This document shows, piece by piece, positions 1 to 9,974 of a DNA stretch of 37,100 bases (its first letter is position 1; each line of letters begins with the position of its first letter). The DNA lies in contig FXLX01000015.1 in the NCBI GenBank assembly GCA_900180385.1, forward strand, positions 1 to 37,100, given 5' to 3'. Below the pieces are notes generated by a model. That model saw only the letters and a list, made by a program, of their open reading frames with translations, had not been told where the DNA came from and did not search any database. This stretch comes from an uncultured Candidatus Thioglobus sp. Lineage in GTDB: Bacteria; Pseudomonadota; Gammaproteobacteria; PS1; Pseudothioglobaceae. Position numbers and translations under genes: made by a program.

Positions 1-1524
1 ACGACCTTCTTTTATTATTTCTTCAAAAGTTTCAAGGCGATAGTCTTTCCACTCCTTGCTTTCTCTATCAGAATTACTGGAAAGGATATTATGTGCTTCA
101 TCTACGATTATGTGTAAAGATTTAGATTTGTCAACATTATTTTTTTTATGTTCTTCATATAGCCTTTTAACAACTACTAACGGTAATGTTTTCTTAATCT
201 CTACTTCATCTATGTCTTTAAAATTTATTACTGCTACATTATTCTTGCCAAATATATCTTGGGTGCTTTCTGTTGTGTTTAATATTTTTTCTATGTAATG
301 TTGCTTACTTATTAATTTATTTATTGCTGGTGAAATATGTTCATTTTGAGCTTTATCATTGTAAATATCAAAAATCAATTGCAAATATAAGAAATGAATA
401 AGTTTCGATATCGCATTCAAAGGAAAATTATAATTATCAATTAGTTTATATATAGGTAATTTTTTAATATCGCTCTCTGTAATTGTGTAATTAGTGCCGA
501 TAAAGCAACTGTGTGTGTTTTGCCATTCAGGTCTTAAATTTTGCTCTTCAGTATCTAAAATAATTTGTACATAATCAAATAATGTATACGCCTTATCTTT
601 TAGGGTCATTAACAATATTTTTATCAGTTGTTTTTTAAGTATATTCTTGAAATAATCGATAGGGTCACCAGATTCGGCTATTTTTTTATAAAACTTAATA
701 GTTCTTGATATAAAAGGTTTTTGGGTTTTTTCAGTAGCATCTGCAAAGATAGATATTAACTCAACATTGACTAAATCTTTTTCGCTTAATGGAATTCTAT
801 CTCCTTGGTTGTAAGTATTTAAAGAATATATTGCTTTATTTTTATTGTCAATAATCGCATCTTCAATATATTCACCGTTAAAATCAATAACTATAAATTT
901 AGCGTTATTTATAAATTTTTCATTATTTTTGTATTCTTTAAACAATTGGCGATATATCTTTGCCAAAGTGTAAGACTTGCCGCTACCGGTATTGCCAAAA
1001 ATTCCAATATGACTGGCAAATAATTTATTAATTCCTAGCGATATATCGACCCCGTCATCAAACTCTAACTGCCCAATTTTTATTGGTTTATCTTTACTAT
1101 CTACAAATTGATGAATGTTATTAAATTCTTCTTTGGTAATTAAAAAACAAGTATTCTCTATTAGAGGTAATTCTTTAATGCCTCTTTCAAATTTTCCGTT
1201 CTCTAAATATCCTAAAATTTTAATATTTAGAATCCTGTTAATTTTGTCTTTATTATTTGTGTAATTCTTTTGGCTATTATCTTTATTTTCCTTAATTAAT
1301 TCACCTTCAATTTTTCCGATAATTTCTTCAAAGTCTTTTTTAATTTTTACATACCCGCCAACGGATATATTTTGAATAATATCGCCTTTATATAAAATAG
1401 ATGAGGTATTTTTTCCTGTATCAATTCTAACCTTTACTGCCTGACCAATAACTTCGATAACACTACCAACTCTAAAAATTGAATTATCTGCAATATAGTT
1501 TTCTGTAGTAATTCTATTCGCCAT
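1..1524 (-). CDS. HerA-type ATPase of a SIR2-HerA pair (3' end outside window)
   Basis: The minus strand is open for 508 codons from an ATG at 1524 to the window edge, so the protein is truncated here at its C-terminus. The N-terminus resembles the beta-barrel domain of HerA/DUF87 ATPases. A Walker A motif GNTGSGKS lies at residues 177-184 (DNA 973-996) and a Walker B motif VDEAH ends near residue 478 (DNA 91-105). The frame then reads into EGR at the very edge, as in the HerA-type EGRKYG segment. HerA proteins form hexameric DNA translocases. The start overlaps the end of the upstream SIR2 gene by 11 bp, which implies translational coupling. HerA with a SIR2 partner is a described phage-defence combination; that role here is inference. 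Confidence 0.85.
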   Translation of the reverse strand, partial: MANRITTENYIADNSIFRVGSVIEVIGQAVKVRIDTGKNTSSILYKGDIIQNISVGGYVKIKKDFEEIIGKIEGELIKENKDNSQKNYTNNKDKINRILNIKILGYLENGKFERGIKELPLIENTCFLITKEEFNNIHQFVDSKDKPIKIGQLEFDDGVDISLGINKLFASHIGIFGNTGSGKSYTLAKIYRQLFKEYKNNEKFINNAKFIVIDFNGEYIEDAIIDNKNKAIYSLNTYNQGDRIPLSEKDLVNVELISIFADATEKTQKPFISRTIKFYKKIAESGDPIDYFKNILKKQLIKILLMTLKDKAYTLFDYVQIILDTEEQNLRPEWQNTHSCFIGTNYTITESDIKKLPIYKLIDNYNFPLNAISKLIHFLYLQLIFDIYNDKAQNEHISPAINKLISKQHYIEKILNTTESTQDIFGKNNVAVINFKDIDEVEIKKTLPLVVVKRLYEEHKKNNVDKSKSLHIIVDEAHNILSSNSDRESKEWKDYRLETFEEIIKEGR

Positions 1525-2584
1525 TTTCCTGTTGATTAATTTCAGTATTATTTTGTGATTTTTGATCCTTTTTATTAAGATACTCAAAAAATAAATTATT
1601 TACCTCTTTAAAATCATATTTCTTTTCAGTGAGTAGGTAAATGTTACTATTTTTAGCCTCATTTTTTAACTCTTCATAAATTTCACTATCCTTATCATGC
1701 GCGAATATATAGATAATGCTTGTTGGGTTGGTATTTGCTACTCTTAGCGTTAGTTCTCTAATATGCTCATCTGCAAAAGAAAATCCCATAACAAATAAAA
1801 CACTGTTTTCTTTTTCTAGTTCGTTGTTATATATTCTTAGTAAATCATAATGAGTTTCATTTAAAACCGTGTCTTCAAATTTCTTTTTTGATGGATTGAC
1901 AATCATTAGTTTGTCATAGTTTTCTTTAAATTTATCATCAGGGGATTTTTCTATTTCTTTTATTAATCTAAGATCTTTATCTAATTCTATATTTTCACCT
2001 TCTGCATACCAAGAAACAGAGCCGTGCAATTTAATGACATTGAATACTGGTATTTCCGAAGTATTTTCATAATGAAGACTGGTCTTATAATAAGATTTCT
2101 TAAAATTACCTATGCTGTATTTAGGATTAAATCTTCCATGAAATCCATCATTAAACTCAACACCTGTTTCTTCCAGGGCAATCTCTGAAAAAATGTCAAC
2201 ATTAGTAGTAAATATATTTACTTGTTTTGAGAGTAGGGAAGACTCCCTCTGTAAAATTAATGCATTAATAGTTTTATAAAATTCCTTATATTGCTTTAAT
2301 ACATCTCGACACTCTTGTGAGCGTAAAAAATCTATTTCTAATAATTCTCTGTTATTCAATATTGACTTATCAAAATATTCTCTCTTGATCTCTACTACCT
2401 CTTCATCTGAATTTTCTGACTCTTCAGCCTTTGACAATCTCTTTTCAATATCAGTTAGTGTTTCAAAAAACGGCATAGAAATACCAGATCCAACAAGGAA
2501 ATTTATATTGGCACTCGCTATACTTTTCTTTATTTTTTGATTATTATTCATTTTATGAATTATATCATTTTGGTTGAGTAACAA
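1514..2584 (-). CDS. SIR2-family NAD-dependent protein, partner of HerA ATPase
   Basis: This 356-residue protein has SIR2-fold signatures: an N-terminal nucleotide-binding VGSGIS (31-36), FTTNVD (125-130) with the family Asn and Asp, KLHGS (185-189) with the presumed catalytic His187, and a later GFSFADEHI. In defence systems such SIR2 domains hydrolyse NAD+ to abort infection. The start used here is a TTG preceded by GAGGATAGG; an ATG at codon 12 has no visible ribosome binding site. The gene is 76 bp downstream of rsmB and overlaps the HerA gene by 11 bp. Both genes are visibly richer in A/T and Lys/Asn codons than the housekeeping genes nearby, which fits acquisition by transfer. Exact defence subtype is not certain. 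Confidence 0.85.
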   Translation of the reverse strand: MLLNQNDIIHKMNNNQKIKKSIASANINFLVGSGISMPFFETLTDIEKRLSKAEESENSDEEVVEIKREYFDKSILNNRELLEIDFLRSQECRDVLKQYKEFYKTINALILQRESSLLSKQVNIFTTNVDIFSEIALEETGVEFNDGFHGRFNPKYSIGNFKKSYYKTSLHYENTSEIPVFNVIKLHGSVSWYAEGENIELDKDLRLIKEIEKSPDDKFKENYDKLMIVNPSKKKFEDTVLNETHYDLLRIYNNELEKENSVLFVMGFSFADEHIRELTLRVANTNPTSIIYIFAHDKDSEIYEELKNEAKNSNIYLLTEKKYDFKEVNNLFFEYLNKKDQKSQNNTEINQQENGE

Positions 2585-2602
2585 AACTAGCCTATCCTCA
2601 AT

Positions 2603-2630
2603 ATTTTAATAAAAAAAGCACTTTAAGCAA
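2603..2630 (-). promoter_or_regulatory. candidate promoter of the SIR2-HerA operon
   Basis: On the minus strand TTGCTT (2625-2630) is followed after 16 bases by TAAAAT (2603-2608), 19 bases before the TTG start of the SIR2 gene. The match to a sigma-70 promoter is moderate. It would let the pair be expressed independently of rsmB. Confidence 0.35.
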
Positions 2631-2660
2631 GTTACCTTAGAAGTTGTATTGCCTTTATGA

Positions 2661-3935
2661 TTAAGAGCAGAAGCTATTCTGCTTTTTCATGAGTTTGGCG
2701 TAATAAAAACCATCAAAATTAGGACTTGGAAGTTGTTGCTTACCAATAACTGTTTTTACACCCCAATCTAAGTCAATTTTAATTTCTCTAGCATCGTCAT
2801 GACTGTAAAGAAAGTCAGCGATTTGAAATTCGTTTTCAACTTTCAAAATAGAGCAGGTGGCATAAAGTAGCGTGCCGCCAGGTTTTAGCATTTGCCACAA
2901 ATTGTCCAAAATTTTAGATTGCAGTTCAACCAAGGCGGTAATGTCTTTAGGCTTTCGTAAAAGTTTAATATCAGGATGACGCCTAATGACGCCGGTGGCC
3001 GAACAGGGTGCATCAAGCAAAATTTTATCAAACAATTTTCCATCCCACCAATCTTGCGCTTGGCCATCACCACAGATAATTTCAATATTATTAATATTAA
3101 AGCGATTGGCATTTTGTGCAACGCGCTCGAGTCGATCTGCATCACTGTCTAATGCAATAATTGTTGCTTCTGGCGCTAGTTCGGATAAGTGTGTGGTTTT
3201 TCCACCTGGGGCAGAACAAGCATCAAGAATTAAATCTGTATTTTTAGGATTTAACAAGGGTGCAGATAATTGCGGGGAAGCATCCTGAACATAGCATGAG
3301 CCAATGTCAAAATTGGGTAAATCATACACACTCACGGGCTTGTCCAATACTAAAGCTTGTGGCGCAACTTCGAGTGTTTGACTGGCAATATTCACTTCAC
3401 TAAGTTGAGTTTGATAATCTGCTGCTGAATATCTTGGATGTACACGGATAGTCATTGGCGCCTGAATGTTGTTTTGCTTTAGAATTTGCCCAAAATCATT
3501 CGGATAGTTTTGCTTGATTTTTTTAACCAGCCAGGTTGGGTGTGAATAATGCGTTTGTGCTAATAGCTTTTCTTTGTTGCGATCAATTTGTCTGAGGATG
3601 GCATTCACCAAGCCTTTTGCCCAGCTTTTATCAATATCAACTGTCACATTGACGGTTTCAAATACACTAGCGTGGGTAGCAACATTGGAGTATAAAATTT
3701 GATAAGCACCTAACAACATCAGACAATGAATGTCCAAATCCTGCTTTTTTAAGGAATGATCAAGCAGTTTGCTAACAATATCATTGAGCTGATGATAAAA
3801 ACGAATAGTGCCAAATACTAAGGATTTGACTAAGGCGTTATCCTGCTGAGGATAGACAAAGTTGGAAAGTGATTTTTTATCAAGAACAACCGAACAAATT
3901 GCATCAAGTGCAATAATGCGTGGATTATTTTCCAA
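2661..3935 (-). CDS. rsmB: 16S rRNA (cytosine-967-C5)-methyltransferase RsmB
   Basis: RsmB methylates C967 of 16S rRNA in the cytoplasm. The 424-residue length matches the family. An N-terminal NusB-like helical domain (with HASVFETVN near 88-96) is followed by a Rossmann methyltransferase domain: the SAM-binding DACSAPGGKT (238-247), DAPCSATG (308-315) with Cys311, and YATCS (358-362) with the second catalytic Cys361. It ends with the usual DGFYYAKL-type tail. The only usable start after the preceding in-frame stop is a TTG at 3935, which overlaps the end of dsbC by 11 bp, so translation is probably coupled to dsbC. No strong Shine-Dalgarno is seen. Identification is secure; the start is less so. 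Confidence 0.93.
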   Translation of the reverse strand: MENNPRIIALDAICSVVLDKKSLSNFVYPQQDNALVKSLVFGTIRFYHQLNDIVSKLLDHSLKKQDLDIHCLMLLGAYQILYSNVATHASVFETVNVTVDIDKSWAKGLVNAILRQIDRNKEKLLAQTHYSHPTWLVKKIKQNYPNDFGQILKQNNIQAPMTIRVHPRYSAADYQTQLSEVNIASQTLEVAPQALVLDKPVSVYDLPNFDIGSCYVQDASPQLSAPLLNPKNTDLILDACSAPGGKTTHLSELAPEATIIALDSDADRLERVAQNANRFNINNIEIICGDGQAQDWWDGKLFDKILLDAPCSATGVIRRHPDIKLLRKPKDITALVELQSKILDNLWQMLKPGGTLLYATCSILKVENEFQIADFLYSHDDAREIKIDLDWGVKTVIGKQQLPSPNFDGFYYAKLMKKQNSFCS

Positions 3936-4644
3936 GTGTTGATTGTATTTCTGCTAGTAGTTTTTTAGCAGGCATGTATCCAGGAATATGTCTGCCATTT
4001 TCTAAGAAAATGGCAGGTGTGCCATTGACACCAAGCTGCTCAGAAATAGCTAATTGTTCGGCCACTGGGTTGTCACAAGCAGTAACATTAGGTAGTTTTT
4101 TGGTTTTTTTGTAGTCATTCATGGCTTGCACTCTGTCCTCAGCACACCATATTTTTTCCATTTTTCCTTGAGCGGCTGGGTGCAAACTTGCTAGTGGTGC
4201 AGCTAGGTATTTAACTGTAATTCCGAGTGCATTCATGTTGTCCATTTCGAAGTGTAATTTCCTGCAAAATGGACAATCTACATCGGTAAAAACATGCACA
4301 ACGTGTTTTTCGTTGTCAGCCTTGAAGATGATTTTATCTTTTTCTTTAATACCAGCTAGAAGTGATTTTTTAAACGCCGATACTTTATCGCTACCGCGCA
4401 TTCTGCTACGACTTAATAAATCAATAACATCACCCTGAATTAAATAACGACCGTTTTCTGAAACATAAAATGCCTCAATTGGGTTTTTATTGATAACCTC
4501 ATATACACCTTTAAAATCGGTTTTGCTAATATCTTCAATGCTAATACCTTGAAAAATCGGACTAAGGCTTTTGACAATGTCATTTTTGTCCGCCATAATC
4601 GTTGTAGAAATTAGTAGTGAGGTCAGCAGTATTTTTTTAAACAT
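3925..4644 (-). CDS. dsbC: periplasmic thiol:disulfide isomerase DsbC
   Basis: DsbC shuffles wrong disulfides in exported proteins and is kept reduced by DsbD. The 239-residue protein begins with a Lys-plus-hydrophobic signal peptide (about 1-18, ending TTIMA). It has the N-terminal dimerisation region and then a thioredoxin-fold domain with the active site CPFC (Cys124, Cys127). Two further cysteines (WCAED and TACDNP) match the structural disulfide of the family, and GTPAIF carries the conserved cis-proline. It is the first gene of a minus-strand pair with rsmB. Its role fits the many periplasmic cytochromes and copper proteins encoded further right, although that link is only contextual. 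Confidence 0.92.
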   Translation of the reverse strand: MFKKILLTSLLISTTIMADKNDIVKSLSPIFQGISIEDISKTDFKGVYEVINKNPIEAFYVSENGRYLIQGDVIDLLSRSRMRGSDKVSAFKKSLLAGIKEKDKIIFKADNEKHVVHVFTDVDCPFCRKLHFEMDNMNALGITVKYLAAPLASLHPAAQGKMEKIWCAEDRVQAMNDYKKTKKLPNVTACDNPVAEQLAISEQLGVNGTPAIFLENGRHIPGYMPAKKLLAEIQSTLGK

Positions 4645-4673
4645 AGGATTGATTAATATAAGTAGATGATAAA

Positions 4674-4679
4674 ATTATA
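4674..4679 (-). promoter_or_regulatory. candidate -10 box for dsbC
   Basis: A perfect TATAAT on the minus strand lies 29 bases upstream of the dsbC ATG, in the 65-base gap between divergent dsbC and pepA. The -35 region is weak: a TTGCAA at 4699-4704 would give a 19-base spacer. Confidence 0.4.
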
Positions 4680-4697
4680 CGCATTTCACAAATATGA

Positions 4698-6020
<1,323 letters not shown>

Positions 6021-6027
6021 GGAATCT

Positions 6028-6339
6028 ATGTCAAGTTTTGAAAATGTAACGGTTATAAAAGAAGCGAATATTTATTTTGATGGCAAGGTGGCTAGCCGCG
6101 TTGTTCAGTTTGCAGATGGCTCGAACAAAACACTAGGTATTATGATGCCTGGTGATTATGAGTTTGGTACTGATGATAATGAGCTAATGGAGATTCAAGC
6201 GGGTGAGATGGATGTGCTTTTACCTGGCGAAAGTGAATGGCAAACTTTTGCCAAGGGTAGTTCATTTGAAGTAGCGAAAGATTCTAGCTTTAAATTAAAG
6301 GTTAAAAAGGTAACAGATTACTGCTGTTCTTACTGGTAG
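6028..6339 (+). CDS. ppnP: pyrimidine/purine nucleoside phosphorylase PpnP (YaiE family)
   Basis: This 103-residue cupin-fold protein matches the PpnP/DUF1255 family in length and motifs: GIMMPGDYEFGTDDNELMEI (44-63), then AGEMDVLLPGESEW and the F-x-V stretch near the end. PpnP phosphorolyses a broad set of nucleosides to base and ribose-1-phosphate. It is preceded by AAGGA and lies 7 bp after pepA. Its last 10 bases overlap the end of the convergent metallo-hydrolase gene. Confidence 0.88.
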   Translation: MSSFENVTVIKEANIYFDGKVASRVVQFADGSNKTLGIMMPGDYEFGTDDNELMEIQAGEMDVLLPGESEWQTFAKGSSFEVAKDSSFKLKVKKVTDYCCSYW

Positions 6340-7283
6340 CTAGCCTCTTTATCTAGCCAAATGCCTAAGCCTTGTGCGCAGATTTCTAAATCACCCTTAA
6401 ACAACTTCGTTTGCTGCGCTTTATTAAGCATTACGCCGTGTTTTGTGGATATATTAAGCAGATAGTTAAGTAACGATTCTTTAATGGCTTTATGGCGATT
6501 TTCATCAGTTTGATGAGCTTTGGCAATATCTACAAAGCCATTAATATGCTGTATGAGCATATTGGCCGATTCTTGGTTAAACTCAATTTGATTAAAATGG
6601 GTTAAGTAAGCAACTTTAGGATTAAGCGACATTAGCTTATGAACTGTTGCAATCCAAGCTTGCGGATCAAATTGGATAGGTGTTGTTGGTGGAAAAATTA
6701 AACAACCTTGATCAGTATCAAACTCACGATAGCTAACGCCTAATGTATCACCAGAAAATATTCCTTGAGAGGTTTCATCCCAAATACACAGATGATGCCT
6801 GGCATGCCCAGGTGTATCGATAAATTTAAGAATTCTTCCGCCCAAATCAAGTGTGTCACCTTCTTGCTTGATAATAACTTTATCTTTAGGTGCGGGAATT
6901 AAATCGCCTAAAAATTGTTTAAAGAATAACTCGCCATACACACCAATAACACCAGCGCGTAATTTTGAAGGATCGATCAAATGCTGTGCACCTCGTTCAT
7001 GTACATGGATACTAGCACTTGGCAGATGCTTTAGTAGTTCACCTGCACCACCCGCATGATCCAAATGAATATGGGTGAGAATAATATAATCAACCGATTC
7101 TCGGCTAATATTTTTAGCCTCTAAAGTTGCTAGCAGGGTGGGTACAGATAAATAACAACCAGTGTCAATAAAAGCAGCTCGGTTATTATTCTCTATTAAG
7201 TAAGCAGCGACAAAATCTTGTCGCATATGCTGCGTGTCAATGCAAGTAATGCCGAATTCTAGGTTGTGGTAAATGGGCTTCAT
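6330..7283 (-). CDS. MBL-fold metallo-hydrolase
   Basis: The 317-residue protein has a full set of metallo-beta-lactamase-fold metal motifs: THIHLDHAGG (about 70-79), TPGHARHH, FSGDTLG and YLTHF. These would bind two metal ions and hydrolyse a thioester, ester or phosphoester. The layout resembles glyoxalase II-like cytosolic hydrolases with a helical C-terminal extension, but the substrate cannot be told. There is no signal peptide. It lies downstream of a hairpin that probably ends the DUF302 transcript, so it may have its own promoter. It converges on ppnP with a 10-bp overlap of coding ends. Confidence 0.85.
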   Translation of the reverse strand: MKPIYHNLEFGITCIDTQHMRQDFVAAYLIENNNRAAFIDTGCYLSVPTLLATLEAKNISRESVDYIILTHIHLDHAGGAGELLKHLPSASIHVHERGAQHLIDPSKLRAGVIGVYGELFFKQFLGDLIPAPKDKVIIKQEGDTLDLGGRILKFIDTPGHARHHLCIWDETSQGIFSGDTLGVSYREFDTDQGCLIFPPTTPIQFDPQAWIATVHKLMSLNPKVAYLTHFNQIEFNQESANMLIQHINGFVDIAKAHQTDENRHKAIKESLLNYLLNISTKHGVMLNKAQQTKLFKGDLEICAQGLGIWLDKEASYQ

Positions 7284-7322
7284 GTATTATTATTTAGATT
7301 GATTTGGTTATTTTAGAGCAAA

Positions 7323-7348
7323 AAAAACCGCCCAAATGGGCGGTTTTT
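7323..7348 (-). terminator. rho-independent terminator after the DUF302 gene
   Basis: AAAAACCGCCC (7323-7333) pairs with GGGCGGTTTTT (7338-7348) around a four-base loop AAAT. On the minus strand it follows the DUF302 stop at 7368 and ends in a run of T. The symmetry makes it usable on either strand. Confidence 0.85.
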
Positions 7349-7367
7349 AACTGATTCAGTTGCTGGT

Positions 7368-7988
7368 TTAGAAGTCGCCTTCTGCGCCACCCCTTTGAAT
7401 CGCTGTGATAACACGCTTAACTTCTCGCGCTTTCTCTAATAAGAAGTTTGGAAGAGGTGTGCCACCATAAATCATTGCATTCATGTCAAGTGTGTACAAC
7501 CATCTTTGACCTTCTTTGTCTTCGATTAGAGCCAAGCGACAAGGTAAGTATGCAGAAAATGCATCTGAATGATCAACCATTGTCATTGCAATACGTGGAG
7601 AGCAGTACTGATATATTTTAAGGAATCTTTGTTTCTCACCAGTTTGTAATTCAACCATTTCTGATAATGGCAACATGCCTACAGAGCGAATACCTTCAGC
7701 AGTTGCAATACTTTCCATTGCTTCTTCAACATCTTCATTTGAAACATCGTCGGCAACTTTAACACGAACAATAGAGGCCATGGTGATGTCACCCGTATCT
7801 AATAATTTATTTGTCATTGGCATATAAACTTTTGCCATTGAATCTGGGTGTAATGTTGGAGAAATTATTTCATTAATTACCTTTCCAGTTACACCATTGT
7901 ATTTAACTTGCAGTGATACGCCGTAATAAACAGCGATTGCACCAATAATCATTAACACCCATTTGACTAAATTAATAACTCCACCCAT
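7368..7988 (-). CDS. membrane-anchored DUF302 protein
   Basis: The 206-residue product starts with one hydrophobic segment (about 8-26, VKWVLMIIGAIAVYYGVSL) that is a membrane anchor or uncleaved signal. The remainder resembles the DUF302 fold, a small alpha/beta domain found often in sulfur oxidisers and with uncharacterised function; the stretch SDAFSAYLPCRLALIEDKEG is typical. A strong Shine-Dalgarno GGGAGAG precedes the ATG. The gene appears monocistronic, with a terminator 20 bases after its stop. The single Cys in YLPCR and the QYCSP Cys are candidate functional residues, though this is not established. Confidence 0.75.
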   Translation of the reverse strand: MGGVINLVKWVLMIIGAIAVYYGVSLQVKYNGVTGKVINEIISPTLHPDSMAKVYMPMTNKLLDTGDITMASIVRVKVADDVSNEDVEEAMESIATAEGIRSVGMLPLSEMVELQTGEKQRFLKIYQYCSPRIAMTMVDHSDAFSAYLPCRLALIEDKEGQRWLYTLDMNAMIYGGTPLPNFLLEKAREVKRVITAIQRGGAEGDF

Positions 7989-8142
7989 TTTTCTCTCCCT
8001 TTTTTTAAAATTTAATAAATTGTTACGAATTCAAGATTTTAGCACCATAATTAACCATAAGGGTGGGAATATTTACCTAAACAACACTTAGTCTATTAAA
8101 AGTGATATTGTTTAAATTGGTAAGGTGATTTATTTATCAGTG

Positions 8143-8170
8143 TTACTTTAAAGATTCACTGAATTATAAT
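8143..8170 (+). promoter_or_regulatory. candidate promoter giving a near-leaderless pabC-mltG transcript
   Basis: A perfect TATAAT at 8165-8170 is preceded after 16 bases by TTACTT (8143-8148). The expected transcription start falls 1-2 bases before the ATG at 8179, and no Shine-Dalgarno is present. Confidence 0.5.
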
Positions 8171-8178
8171 ACTTACTC

Positions 8179-9969
8179 ATGAAGTCAGTTATTTTAATTA
8201 ATGGAAAAAAACAAAGCAAACTAAGCGTGTTTAATCGCTTGGTTCAGTTTGGTGACGGTTTGTTTGAAACTTGCATGGTAAAGGATGGCAAGTTGATTTT
8301 GGCGCAGCAGCATTTTGCGCGATTGGACAAAGGTTCGCAACGACTGCACATCAATCCAATTAAACAATCGGTGTGGTTAAAAGATATCGCTAAAGCAGTT
8401 TCATTGTCTAAATTAAATCATGCCGTGGTGAAGATTATTCTTTCTCGTGGAGAGACTAGTCGCGGCTACGGCTTTGATAGAAATATTAAGCCAACTCGTA
8501 TTGTGATTGTTTCTGAAATGCCAGATTTGGCGAGCAACTATTCCTTAGGTTTGTGCGCTAGTGGTTATGCAACGAATCAATTACTGGCTGAAATAAAGCA
8601 TTGCAATCGATTAGAGCAAATATTGGCGCGTACTAATCTAAACACACAAGAATGCCTGATGCTTGATCCACAAGGTCAAGTTATTTCAGTTAGTCAAGGT
8701 AACGTATTTGCGTTTAAAAATGGCGTACTTTTAACGCCAAGTTTAGATGTGTGTGGCATTGAAGGTACAAGACGGCAGGCTGTGATCGGTTTGGCCAAAA
8801 AATTAAATATCTCAGTAGAAGTGTGCAGTTTGAGTATGGAAGAATTACTCAGCTGTGATGAAATTTTTATCACCAATAGTGTAATCGGCATTAAGCCAGT
8901 TCATCAGGTTAATGAGCAAAATTTTAGCCAACATAGTTTGACTGAAAAGCTCTCAAATAATTTTGATAAATACCTTTCTAAACGAAAAAATTCAATACCT
9001 TTAAGACTTAAAAAAGGCTTTGTAAAGTTTGGGCTGTTATTGACACTTAGTTTAATGCTGGCTTGGTCATTTTGGGCGAATAATATCAATACCGTTAAAG
9101 CCACTATTTATGAACTACCTAAAGGTGCAACGATTTATTCAACTGCAAATGATCTTAAACGTTACGGCTTGGTTAATTCGAGTTTATTTGTACTTTGGTC
9201 GGCAAAATTATCAGGTGCAGATGCGCAATTAAAATCAGGCTATTATGATGTAAGCCCTGAAATGGGTGTCTGGCAGTTGCTTAAAGATTTTTCAACAGCT
9301 AATGTGGCGACTCGAAATATTAGTTTAATCGAAGGTAGGACGGTGCGTGAATATTATCAACTGCTTAGCAATAATAAGGCCTTGACAAATAAATATTCGC
9401 TTGACAAAACATTGGAGAATTCAATCGCTGAAGTGCCTTATGAGGCTAGTTTTTGGCCAGATACTTATCAAATTAATTATGGCGATAGTGTTGTTAGTGT
9501 TCTGGATAGGGCGCATGTTATTCTGCAAGAAAAACTTGATAGTGCTTGGAAAGGTAGAGTTAAAAATCATCCATTATCTAGCGCTAATCAGGCGCTGATT
9601 TTGGCCTCCTTGATTGAGCGAGAAACGGCAAATAGTGCTGAAAAATCTAAGATCTCCGGTGTGTTTATTAATCGACTGAAAAAGAATATGCGCTTGCAAA
9701 CCGATCCAACGGTGGTGTACGCTTTAGGTGATGCTTATACAGGCAAACTGAGTAAGAAAGATCTTTGGGTTAAAAGCCCTTATAATACTTATCGAAACAA
9801 GGGTTTGCCGCCCGGACCTATTGGATCAGTGGGGCAAGATTCTTTAACCGCTGCTATGCATCCTTTAAAAACAGAATATCTATTTTTTGTAGCTAAGAAA
9901 GATGGGTCTCACGCATTTGCAAAAACTTACAAACAACATTTAATCAACATCAAGAAGCATCTAAAATAA
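8179..9969 (+). CDS. fused aminodeoxychorismate lyase (PabC) - endolytic transglycosylase MltG
   Basis: This single 596-residue reading frame holds two enzymes. Residues 1 to about 265 are a PLP fold-type IV aminodeoxychorismate lyase (folate pathway): QFGDGLFET near the start, the presumed PLP lysine Lys140 in IKHCNRLEQ, and SQGNVFAF. Residues 281-300 form one transmembrane helix. Residues 305-596 are MltG/YceG: a LysM-like part, then ASLIERET with catalytic Glu480, LQTDPTVVYALG, and PPGPIGSVGQDSL. MltG cuts nascent peptidoglycan in the periplasm. In many gammaproteobacteria pabC, mltG, tmk and holB are neighbours, so this is a fusion of adjacent genes. The topology works: PabC in the cytoplasm, MltG outside. 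Confidence 0.9.
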   Translation: MKSVILINGKKQSKLSVFNRLVQFGDGLFETCMVKDGKLILAQQHFARLDKGSQRLHINPIKQSVWLKDIAKAVSLSKLNHAVVKIILSRGETSRGYGFDRNIKPTRIVIVSEMPDLASNYSLGLCASGYATNQLLAEIKHCNRLEQILARTNLNTQECLMLDPQGQVISVSQGNVFAFKNGVLLTPSLDVCGIEGTRRQAVIGLAKKLNISVEVCSLSMEELLSCDEIFITNSVIGIKPVHQVNEQNFSQHSLTEKLSNNFDKYLSKRKNSIPLRLKKGFVKFGLLLTLSLMLAWSFWANNINTVKATIYELPKGATIYSTANDLKRYGLVNSSLFVLWSAKLSGADAQLKSGYYDVSPEMGVWQLLKDFSTANVATRNISLIEGRTVREYYQLLSNNKALTNKYSLDKTLENSIAEVPYEASFWPDTYQINYGDSVVSVLDRAHVILQEKLDSAWKGRVKNHPLSSANQALILASLIERETANSAEKSKISGVFINRLKKNMRLQTDPTVVYALGDAYTGKLSKKDLWVKSPYNTYRNKGLPPGPIGSVGQDSLTAAMHPLKTEYLFFVAKKDGSHAFAKTYKQHLINIKKHLK

Positions 9970-9974
9970 AACCC

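Noticed and set aside
56..298. Plus-strand open frame of 80 codons
   Set aside because: It lies antisense to the HerA ATPase frame, which is open for 508 codons and carries Walker motifs.
2986..3288. Plus-strand 100-codon frame
   Set aside because: It is antisense to the methyltransferase core of rsmB and has no ribosome binding site or recognisable motifs.
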